Shown piece after piece: positions 33,929-40,451 of a DNA stretch of 54,011 nucleotides. The stretch's first letter is position 1. Each line of letters starts with the position of its first letter. The DNA comes from an uncultured SAR86 cluster bacterium (lineage in GTDB: Bacteria; Pseudomonadota; Gammaproteobacteria; Magnimaribacterales; AG-339-G14). Made by a program: the position numbers and the translations under genes. The notes under the pieces were generated by a model. That model searched no databases. It was not told where the DNA came from and was given only the letters and a program-made list of their open reading frames with translations. Where the stretch lies: positions 1-54,011 of the forward strand of contig CACJRI010000010.1 of the NCBI GenBank assembly GCA_902595715.1. Reading direction: 5' to 3'.

Positions 33929-34909
33929 ATGCAAAAAAAATTAATATTCCTTATTTTATTTTCCAGTCTTCTTATGTCTGACGAGAGATTTAAAAATACC
34001 AACAATATGCCAAATTTAAAAAGTTTTGGAGACTTTTTGAAGTGGAGCTTCAATAGAAAAAGACCAACCCCAATAAAAATAGAATCATCAGATGAATGGA
34101 AAAACTTTTCTGAGCTCGGGGAAAACTACTTAATTTGGATCGGACACTCTACCTTTTTAATTAATATAGAAGGAACAGTTGTCCTAACTGATCCGGTTTT
34201 TTCTGATCGGGCTTCTCCGGTTAAGATAGCGGGGCCAAAAAGGATTATTCCTCCAGCCATGCAAATTACTGACTTGCCTGAAATAGATGTCGTTACGGTA
34301 AGTCATAATCATTATGATCATTTGGACATCCCTTCATTAAAAAAACTTTCAGCAAAGAATCCCAAAACTTTGTTTCTAGTGCCAAAAGGAGATCAAAAAC
34401 TTTTAAATCGAAAAGGTATTAAAAATACTAAAGAATTTTTATGGTGGGAAAACATTGAAATAAAAGGGACTAAATTTACTTTCACTCCTACTCAGCATTG
34501 GTCGGCTAGAGGTTTAGCAGACAGAAATAAAAGTCTTTGGGGTGGATGGTTCATGTCCTTTCCAAATTTTAAAAGCTTTCATGCAGGAGATTCAGGTTAC
34601 TCTAAAGATTTCCAAGATACTCAAGCAAAACTCGGTAAACCTGATCTCTCTTTGATTCCAATTGGAGCATATGCGCCACAATGGTTTATGAAGGCAAATC
34701 ACGTAAACCCTGAAGAGGCTTTGCAGGTTGCTCTTGATTTAGGATCAAAGAAAAATTACGCCATGCACTGGGGAACGTTCCAACTTACAGATGAAGAAAC
34801 GTTGGAGCCACCAGCTTTGCTTGAAGAAGCCTTGACAAAAAATGGACTGCCTAAAACCTTTTTTGAAATTTTAAAGCCTGGACAACTAAAAAAAGTTACA
34901 CTCAATTAG
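33929..34909 (+). CDS. Exported NAPE-PLD-like metallo-beta-lactamase-fold hydrolase
   Basis: A 326-residue protein with a short signal peptide (about residues 1-17) and a metallo-beta-lactamase fold. The di-zinc site is HNHYDHLD (His126, His128, Asp130, His131), with His190, Asp221 (FHAGDSGYS) and His280 (AMHWGTF). The wording LTDPVFSDRASPV, the early GHSTFLI and the ANHVNPEEA segment match the NAPE-PLD/RomA group. In animals this releases N-acylethanolamines from N-acyl-phosphatidylethanolamine. Bacterial members are mostly untested. Its place next to psd-pssA, the source of phosphatidylethanolamine, makes a phospholipid substrate plausible. A possible -10, TACAAT, is at 33896-33901. Confidence 0.85.
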   Translation: MQKKLIFLILFSSLLMSDERFKNTNNMPNLKSFGDFLKWSFNRKRPTPIKIESSDEWKNFSELGENYLIWIGHSTFLINIEGTVVLTDPVFSDRASPVKIAGPKRIIPPAMQITDLPEIDVVTVSHNHYDHLDIPSLKKLSAKNPKTLFLVPKGDQKLLNRKGIKNTKEFLWWENIEIKGTKFTFTPTQHWSARGLADRNKSLWGGWFMSFPNFKSFHAGDSGYSKDFQDTQAKLGKPDLSLIPIGAYAPQWFMKANHVNPEEALQVALDLGSKKNYAMHWGTFQLTDEETLEPPALLEEALTKNGLPKTFFEILKPGQLKKVTLN

Positions 34910-34919
34910 GAGATGAAAT

Positions 34920-35033
34920 ATGGATTGTGGCTGTGGAAGAAGTCCAACAGGTAAATGCATCGGTTGGCATAAACTTTCAGAAGAAGAATACCAAGAAGCT
35001 TTAAAAAAATATAAAGCTAAAGAAACCGACTAG
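34920..35033 (+). CDS. 37-residue CDGSH-like cysteine/histidine mini-protein
   Basis: A very short gene with convincing signals: AGGAG at 34908-34912, 7 bases, then ATG, starting 10 bases after the upstream stop. The product begins MDCGCGRSPTGKCIGWH and continues as one charged amphipathic helix. The ligands Cys3, Cys5, Cys13 and His17 follow C-x-C-x7-C-x3-H, one residue tighter than the 2Fe-2S CDGSH motif (C-x-C-x8-C-x3-H), and the GRS after the second Cys parallels WRS of mitoNEET. It may bind an iron-sulfur cluster or zinc. The gene shares CTAG with the convergent MGMT stop. I do not know a named family. Confidence 0.75.
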   Translation: MDCGCGRSPTGKCIGWHKLSEEEYQEALKKYKAKETD

Positions 35034-35314
35034 GTTTTAAGTTCTTCTTTTAATAATCTTAGCTTGGTGGTTGAGCCTCCTACCCCACTGTACCCTCCTG
35101 TTGATCCATCTGATTTTATTGCTCTGTGACAAGGTATTTTTATAGGATAAGGATTTTTTCCACAAGCGTTTGCAACGGCTCTTGCGGCTTTGGGATTACC
35201 GATTGCAATTGCTATTTCTTTATATGATCTTGTTTGTCCTTTTGGGATTTTTAGCAATTCTTGCCAAACTTTTTTTTGAAAAAAAGTACCTGGAATTTTA
35301 GAAATTTCTTTCAA
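35030..35314 (-). CDS. Single-domain methylated-DNA-protein cysteine methyltransferase (MGMT/Ogt)
   Basis: A 94-residue protein equal to the C-terminal DNA-binding and catalytic domain of O6-alkylguanine-DNA alkyltransferase, which repairs alkylated guanine by suicidal transfer to a cysteine. The acceptor Cys62 is in the intact IPCHR motif, the arginine finger is Arg45 in KAARAVANACGKNP, and the helix-turn-helix precedes it. Full Ogt proteins have about 160-170 residues. The N-terminal domain is missing here, as in several small MGMT and ATL proteins. Because Cys is kept, it is unlike ATL (Trp at this position). It is 4 bases after the membrane-protein gene at 35319. Confidence 0.88.
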   Translation of the reverse strand: MKEISKIPGTFFQKKVWQELLKIPKGQTRSYKEIAIAIGNPKAARAVANACGKNPYPIKIPCHRAIKSDGSTGGYSGVGGSTTKLRLLKEELKT

Positions 35315-35318
35315 TTTT

Positions 35319-35720
35319 TTAACGCAGAATATTTTTTTTAAAGATTAAGATTAATGCAAGCAGCTGCAAGAATAACATAGATGAAAAATGAATAAGGTTT
35401 ATTGGAATACCAAATGGTTCGGGCTCTACGCCGCCTTCTCCAAGAAAAACTCCTCCATAGAAATTTATTGTCAGGGCAGAAATTGCATACCCTAGCAAAA
35501 CGCAAAGACTCATCATTGCGGGAATGAGTTCATTTTTTTCAATGAATAAGAAGTAGCTGCCTAAAATAAAAATTAAGAAGAAACTTGCAATCATCCATAC
35601 TAAGTGAGACCTAGCATGCGCATCCCAAAGCTCATTAAAAAGGTGACTGCTTCCAAGGTCCATAAATACAGGAACTACGCATCCTCCTGAAAGAGCAATA
35701 AAAGTGAGTACTTTGCTCAT
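35319..35720 (-). CDS. Four-helix membrane protein of unknown function
   Basis: A 133-residue protein with four hydrophobic helices (about residues 4-22, 40-60, 66-88 and 106-128). The polar loop DLGSSHLFNELWDAHARSH near residue 21-39 carries several acidic and His residues, and FYGGVFLGEGGVEPEPFG lies in the third loop. I do not recognise the family with confidence. The short His- and Asp-bearing loop could bind a ligand, but that is a guess. It overlaps the DUF5665 gene upstream by 4 bases and is followed closely by the MGMT gene. Confidence 0.62.
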   Translation of the reverse strand: MSKVLTFIALSGGCVVPVFMDLGSSHLFNELWDAHARSHLVWMIASFFLIFILGSYFLFIEKNELIPAMMSLCVLLGYAISALTINFYGGVFLGEGGVEPEPFGIPINLIHFSSMLFLQLLALILIFKKNILR

Positions 35721-35980
35721 CCAGATTTATCTAACTTTTCTATAATTTCTATTACTTCGTGAGCCCAATTTCCAATGATGGGAATAAATTCAAACTGGGC
35801 AAGTATTTGTATAAAGATAGTTACAAGCACTGTGGCGCCAACAACAGAGCCAAGACCAATCGCCAAACCTCGCAAAAGGTTGTAATACATGAACTTCCAT
35901 GCAGATTCATGAATTTTCATGAAATTGTGATCTTTCAACTCTTCCAATGCATCGGCAAGTCTTTTTTGGTCTTCTTCCAT
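35717..35980 (-). CDS. DUF5665-like small membrane protein
   Basis: An 87-residue protein: a charged N-terminal helix (about residues 1-28), the FMYYNLLRGLAIGLGSVVGATVLVTI segment forming one membrane helix (about 33-58), and an amphipathic C-terminal helix. The RGLAIGLGSVVGAT segment is typical of the small DUF5665 family of unknown function. The TGA/ATG-type 4-base overlap with the following membrane-protein gene indicates translational coupling. A 79-base space separates it from the divergent DsbA-like isomerase gene. Confidence 0.75.
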   Translation of the reverse strand: MEEDQKRLADALEELKDHNFMKIHESAWKFMYYNLLRGLAIGLGSVVGATVLVTIFIQILAQFEFIPIIGNWAHEVIEIIEKLDKSG

Positions 35981-36059
35981 TTTTCCCCCTCTAAGTGAGC
36001 AGCTTGAATTGTTAAGAGGTAAGATTATAAAGTATTAACAAATAAAAATTATATCGACG

Positions 36060-36656
36060 ATGAAAAAAATTGAGTATTACCTAGACTGCAGTAGTCCTTG
36101 GACCTACCTTTCATTTAGGGGGATTTTAGAACTTCAAAAAAACAAAGAATTTGAAATAATTTGGAAACCCATTTTAGTTGGCGGAATTTTCAATTCGACA
36201 AATCCAAGTGTTTACGAAAGCAGAAAAAATCCAGTTAAGGAAAAATTGGAATATTCTCAAAAGGACATGGCAGATTGGGCAAAACAAAGGAACATAGTTT
36301 TCAACTGGCCAAAAATATTTCCAATCAATAGCGTAAAGTCTATGCGCGGGGCTTTTTACTTTATTGATAAAAACAAAGATATAGAGGAATACTTAGAAAA
36401 AGTTTTTAAAGCTTATTGGACAGAAGGTAAGGACATTTCAAGCGATGCTTGTTTGAATGAAATTGTCACTTCTCTATCGACAAAAGCTGATGATTTCTTA
36501 GAATTTATTGCGTTACCAGAAACCAAAGAGAGACTTGTAAAAAACACACAGGAATTAATGGATCGTAAAGGTTTTGGTTCACCAACTTTCTTTTTAGAAA
36601 AAGAAGACATGTATTTCGGAAACGATAGAATTCAGCTTATCGAAAAAAAATTATAG
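36060..36656 (+). CDS. DsbA-fold 2-hydroxychromene-2-carboxylate isomerase-like protein (kappa GST)
   Basis: A 198-residue thioredoxin-fold protein of the HCCA isomerase/kappa-class glutathione transferase family. The N-terminal active-site region is YYLDCSSPWTYLSF, where Ser11 or Ser12 would hold glutathione. FNWPKIFPINSVKSMRGAFY and GFGSPTFFLEKEDMYFGNDR (cis-Pro region) match the family. In naphthalene degraders the enzyme isomerises 2-hydroxychromene-2-carboxylate. Here it may be a general glutathione-dependent isomerase. It is convergent with a GST gene, 3 bases between the stops. Confidence 0.88.
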   Translation: MKKIEYYLDCSSPWTYLSFRGILELQKNKEFEIIWKPILVGGIFNSTNPSVYESRKNPVKEKLEYSQKDMADWAKQRNIVFNWPKIFPINSVKSMRGAFYFIDKNKDIEEYLEKVFKAYWTEGKDISSDACLNEIVTSLSTKADDFLEFIALPETKERLVKNTQELMDRKGFGSPTFFLEKEDMYFGNDRIQLIEKKL

Positions 36657-36659
36657 AGT

Positions 36660-37394
36660 TTATTCTTTTTCTTTTTTCTTCGCCATTTCAGCAATGCTTT
36701 TGGCATCTTGTTTAAACATGGTCTTTAAACTTTCTTTAGAAATGCCTTCACCAAAATTTCTTGCTTCCTTGCCTACATCAATTCCTCTGCGAACAGCAGG
36801 CCTGGATTTTATTGCATCAAACCATCTGCGGACATTCGAGAATAGATCTAAATCTACTTCGTATCTCTTATAGGCAGTTACCCAAGGAAAAGATGCCATA
36901 TCCGCAATGGAGTAATCGCCAGCTAAGTATTCTCGCTCATTAAGAATTCTATCCATTACGCCAAGCAATCTATCGTATTCATTTTTGTATCGTTCTTCTG
37001 AATAAGAGTGATCTCCTGGAAAATTTGGTGCGTAGTTAACGAAATGACTTACTTGGCCTGCCATGGGTCCTAATCCGCCTACTTGCCAAAACAACCACTC
37101 TAAAACCTTTTCTCTCTCTGGAGATTTTTGGGGGAAAAATTTTCCAGCTTTTTCTCCCAGATACATCAATATTGCTCCGGACTCAAAGATGCTTATTGGC
37201 TCTCCATTAATAATATTTTCATGATCTACAATCACAGGCATTCTGTTGTTTGGGCTGATTTTTAAAAATTCTGGGGTAAATTGATCGCCTTTGCCAAGAT
37301 TTACCGGTACGACCTGATAATCCATTTCGCATTCTTCAAGCATGATGGATATTTTCCAGCCATTCGGGGTTGGAGCATAATATAAATCTATCAT
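36660..37394 (-). CDS. Glutathione S-transferase (YfcG/Ure2p-like)
   Basis: A 244-residue GST. The thioredoxin-fold N-terminal half starts with YYAPTPNGWKISIMLEE, in which TPNGWK is the Nu/YfcG-type active site, followed by the conserved NRMPVIVDHE and ISIFESGAILMYLGEKAGKFFP. The helical C-terminal half has YSIADMASFPWV. YfcG-type proteins act as disulfide-bond reductases using two glutathione molecules. The Lys-rich tail is a little longer than usual. It lies one base after the Rieske oxygenase gene, in an operon, perhaps acting on products of that enzyme or protecting against them. Confidence 0.92.
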   Translation of the reverse strand: MIDLYYAPTPNGWKISIMLEECEMDYQVVPVNLGKGDQFTPEFLKISPNNRMPVIVDHENIINGEPISIFESGAILMYLGEKAGKFFPQKSPEREKVLEWLFWQVGGLGPMAGQVSHFVNYAPNFPGDHSYSEERYKNEYDRLLGVMDRILNEREYLAGDYSIADMASFPWVTAYKRYEVDLDLFSNVRRWFDAIKSRPAVRRGIDVGKEARNFGEGISKESLKTMFKQDAKSIAEMAKKKEKE

Positions 37395-37395
37395 C

Positions 37396-38595
37396 TTAGG
37401 ATTCGATTATTGGAAGTTTTTGCAAGCCTAAGGCTTCTCTATAGGTATTATGATAATGATGCAAAGCCGGTTCATTTCTTCCAAAAGTTAGAAAATCTAT
37501 GTTGCCAGATTTTAGTCCTTTGTGAGATGAAGCGGCAACAACATAATCCTCGTCTCTGATAACACTACCAAAAGCACTATATAGTTCTTCTAAAGGATTT
37601 TGACCGGTTTCTGGAGAAACTCCCATCTTATCTGCCATTTCTATGGCTTCCGGATAAAAATAAAATGAGATCTTTGAAATGCTTTTATGAGGCGAATTTT
37701 CCAAAGGATACTCCTTAACAAGAAATGCTCCTTCTGGTGTAGGCATGAAGATGATATTCGGAAATAAATAGTAAACCGGTAAAGTTCCAGTGGTTATATT
37801 CCAATCTTCTTCGGGCAGTTTTCTCATTTCATCTATATCTCTTTTGCAAAGTATCAACCTGCCATTCCTTTCGAAACTATCAAACATTTGACAATTCCCA
37901 TGAAAAGATTGAAAAAGAGAATCTTTATGTAGGACAGAAAAATGATAAGTTTCGCCAAACGTATCAATTGCTAATTTCCAATTCATATCAGTTTTGTATT
38001 CTTCCTCATTTGAAAGAACCAATTTATCAAAGTCCCAAGCAGCAAATTCTTTTTCAAGTTTATCTCCAAGTAAATTTTTTAGATCTATTTTGCCGTCTGC
38101 TTTGGGGTGAACCCACAAGAAGCCATACTTTTCTAAACAAGGTAGTTCGGTTAAACCGTAACAATCTTTATCAATTTTGCCAAAGTGATCGCTTTTAGGA
38201 TATCCAACTAAAGATCCTTGATTATCGAATGTCCAGCCGTGAAAAGGACAAGAAAACTTTGACTTTAAGCCTTTTTTTTCAGTTTCGATTTGAGCGCCTC
38301 GATGAGAACATACATTGGCGAAAGCTTTAAATTTACCATCAGCATCTCTAGTGGCAATAATTGGGGGGCCAAAATCTTCAATCGTTATAAAACTGTTGGG
38401 TTCTGCAAGATCTCCTGACATGCCAATTATTTGTGGATAATCTTGAAAAAACGAATCCCATTCAAGATCAAACCTTTCTTTGGAAGTATAGGTTTCTGCT
38501 GGAGCTTTGATTATTCCTCCTGCATCAACATTGGTTTTTGCATCTAAGTGATTTAATAAACCCTTTAAAAGCCTAGTTTGTTCCTGCTTAAGCAT
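37396..38595 (-). CDS. Rieske non-heme iron ring-hydroxylating oxygenase, alpha subunit
   Basis: A 399-residue oxygenase. The Rieske 2Fe-2S site is CSHRG (Cys96, His98) and CPFHGW (Cys116, His119). The mononuclear iron site is in D211TFGETYHFSVLH223, with His218 and His223 as ligands and Asp211 as the bridging acid. Members dihydroxylate or demethylate aromatic compounds, quaternary ammonium compounds and others. It needs a ferredoxin or reductase, which is not encoded nearby, and no beta-subunit gene is seen, so it may be an alpha3 type that borrows a reductase. Cotranscribed with a GST gene. Confidence 0.9.
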   Translation of the reverse strand: MLKQEQTRLLKGLLNHLDAKTNVDAGGIIKAPAETYTSKERFDLEWDSFFQDYPQIIGMSGDLAEPNSFITIEDFGPPIIATRDADGKFKAFANVCSHRGAQIETEKKGLKSKFSCPFHGWTFDNQGSLVGYPKSDHFGKIDKDCYGLTELPCLEKYGFLWVHPKADGKIDLKNLLGDKLEKEFAAWDFDKLVLSNEEEYKTDMNWKLAIDTFGETYHFSVLHKDSLFQSFHGNCQMFDSFERNGRLILCKRDIDEMRKLPEEDWNITTGTLPVYYLFPNIIFMPTPEGAFLVKEYPLENSPHKSISKISFYFYPEAIEMADKMGVSPETGQNPLEELYSAFGSVIRDEDYVVAASSHKGLKSGNIDFLTFGRNEPALHHYHNTYREALGLQKLPIIES

Positions 38596-38655
38596 TTAAA
38601 AATGATAATAATTTTTATTTGATTTGCCAAATTTAAGACTCTGAAAAGAATAGTC

Positions 38656-39465
38656 TTATGGCTTTTTGAATAAAAGAGTCATTCTGTCGCTTTCTCCGAT
38701 AGCGACATATTTGTCCTTATTTTTTTCTTTGAGTCTCAAAGATGGCGGTAAAGTCCAAACTCCTTTTGGATGGTTTTTTGTATCTTTAGGATTAGCGTTT
38801 ATTTCAGATCTAGAAACTAACCTGAAACCATGTTTTTCTGCAATTTTGATCGCATGGTCTTCAGTAACATAGCCGCTTTTTTTCATATCTTCCATTGAAG
38901 TGCCTTTCAAGGCTCTATGCTCAACAATGCCAAAAATCCCGCCTGATTTAAGTGCTGTAAAAGTGTTTGAAAAAACTTTATCCATCATTGGCCCAAGCCA
39001 GTTATGGAGGTTTCTAAAAGTAAGGACTGCATCTACCGATCCTGGCTCTGAAAGTTTAGAAGTTAAATCTACTATCTTTACTTTGTTATAAATTGCTTCA
39101 GAACTAATTTTTTTTTCGAAATTTATTCTGCTTTTTTTTAAATAATTATTTGATGAGTTTCTGTCAAAGTGCGCTGCAATCAAAGTTCCAGAATTATCTA
39201 GATAACTAGCTAAAATTTCAGTGTACCAACCTCCACCAGGAGAAAGCTCTACAACAGTCATAGATGGCTCTAGTTCAAAAAAAGATAATGTCTCATAAGG
39301 ATTTCGATAAATGTCTCTTGTTGTATTTTTTAAATCACGAAACTCATTATTGACTGCTTTCTGTAGGGGGTCTGCTGAAAGAGAAAAGCTGAAAAATATT
39401 ATTAAAAATGTAAAAAAATTCTTAGAAAAAAAATATTTATCTAATTTAAGCTTCGTGACAATCAC
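38656..39465 (-). CDS. Predicted exported class I methyltransferase
   Basis: A 269-residue SAM-dependent methyltransferase-fold protein that carries a signal peptide: basic residues then FFTFLIIFFSFSLSA, cleavage near residue 31. The Rossmann SAM loop is VVELSPGGGWYTEIL (about residues 71-85), followed by AAHFDRNS and SVDAVLTFRNLHNWL. SAM is not normally present in the periplasm, so export is puzzling, although a family of predicted methyltransferases with this plan exists. The gene overlaps the preceding MerC gene by 20 bases. The ligand and function are unknown. Confidence 0.78.
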   Translation of the reverse strand: MIVTKLKLDKYFFSKNFFTFLIIFFSFSLSADPLQKAVNNEFRDLKNTTRDIYRNPYETLSFFELEPSMTVVELSPGGGWYTEILASYLDNSGTLIAAHFDRNSSNNYLKKSRINFEKKISSEAIYNKVKIVDLTSKLSEPGSVDAVLTFRNLHNWLGPMMDKVFSNTFTALKSGGIFGIVEHRALKGTSMEDMKKSGYVTEDHAIKIAEKHGFRLVSRSEINANPKDTKNHPKGVWTLPPSLRLKEKNKDKYVAIGESDRMTLLFKKP

Positions 39466-39841
39466 AATCTAATTCTTTACAAATCTGATGATTTTTATAA
39501 TGGGCATAAATAACAAATAAAGAACCTAAGACCGTAAGAGACTTTTCTCCGATCTCACCAAAAATACTTGCTGTTAATACCGCGAAAACTAGAACGGATA
39601 GTCCAAAGATGCCATATAGAAAATAAGACAACTCATCGTGATTAAGATAGCCTTTAACTAGCGCATAAGCACTCACTGGAACAGCCGCAAATAAAATTGC
39701 GTAGTGCACAAATTCATTGTTTATAGAAAAAGCAACGAACCAAGAAGACAAAATCAGAAAAGAAGGCATGAAAAGGCAGTGCAATACACAAATGGTGGAC
39801 AATGATATTGCCAGTTTGTCTGTAAGAAGTTGCAGGTTCAT
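39446..39841 (-). CDS. MerC-domain membrane protein
   Basis: A 131-residue, four-helix inner-membrane protein of the MerC family, known for mercuric-ion uptake. The vicinal pair of cysteines Cys18 and Cys22 is in STICVLHCLFMPSF of the first helix. The C-terminus has a further cluster CKELDCDCHE, a likely metal-binding tail. ATG at 39841 is chosen because GGAGAG lies just upstream; a longer frame begins 16 codons earlier. No mercury reductase is nearby, so transport of mercury or another soft metal, or a simple metal sink, is possible. It precedes the exported methyltransferase gene. Confidence 0.85.
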   Translation of the reverse strand: MNLQLLTDKLAISLSTICVLHCLFMPSFLILSSWFVAFSINNEFVHYAILFAAVPVSAYALVKGYLNHDELSYFLYGIFGLSVLVFAVLTASIFGEIGEKSLTVLGSLFVIYAHYKNHQICKELDCDCHEA

Positions 39842-39925
39842 AAATTCTCTCCGGAGATGCAGTCTAAATAAAAAACACCTTGGATACAATTTTTTTGAAG
39901 GCTTAAAGGTAAGAATTTCAATTTT

Positions 39926-40447
39926 CTAGACCAAACTGCTGTCAATGAGCACTGCAATCAACAAAGCGGGCTCGGTACCATGATTTACCCAAGCGTGATT
40001 GGTTCTTCTTTGCACAACGACATCATAAGGCTTTAATCTGACTTCTTCCTCATCAAGAATCAGGCTTACATCACCCTTCAAAAGAATGATGTAATCAATC
40101 GTATCGGTTTCATGCATGGCAGCATTTCTGGAAGTATCTACTCTGTGATGAGCAGCGCCAATTTTTTCGAAAGCTTCAGCCGTAGCAGCTTCAATAGCTT
40201 CTTGAGGAATTCCTTCTGGAATTGGATTTATCTGAAAATATCTAAACTTGGTTCCGCTTTTAACGGGCGAAAGGAGAATATCTATATCCGCACGATCCGT
40301 TTTCGATTTTGTATCAAAGCCAGATCCATCCGTATTCCATATCTCAAACAGACCTCCCGCTTCCTCGCCTATTGATCTTGCTGGAGGACCATCTATCGTA
40401 ATTACAGACTTACCTTCTTCATTATGACCGGTGACAATTCTTCTCAT
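39926..40447 (-). CDS. Cupin-domain protein
   Basis: A 173-residue protein with a C-terminal cupin barrel. Motif 1-like HETDTIDYIILLKGDVSLIL (about residues 111-130) and motif 2-like PYDVVVQRRTNHAWVNHG (about 138-155) supply His, Glu or Asp and His candidates for a metal. The N-terminal half lacks a second clear barrel motif. A comparable single-cupin protein often accompanies flavin or GMC oxidoreductase genes in marine genomes. It is 4 bases before the end of the GMC gene upstream, in the same operon. The reaction is unknown. Confidence 0.85.
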   Translation of the reverse strand: MRRIVTGHNEEGKSVITIDGPPARSIGEEAGGLFEIWNTDGSGFDTKSKTDRADIDILLSPVKSGTKFRYFQINPIPEGIPQEAIEAATAEAFEKIGAAHHRVDTSRNAAMHETDTIDYIILLKGDVSLILDEEEVRLKPYDVVVQRRTNHAWVNHGTEPALLIAVLIDSSLV

Positions 40448-40451
40448 TTTT

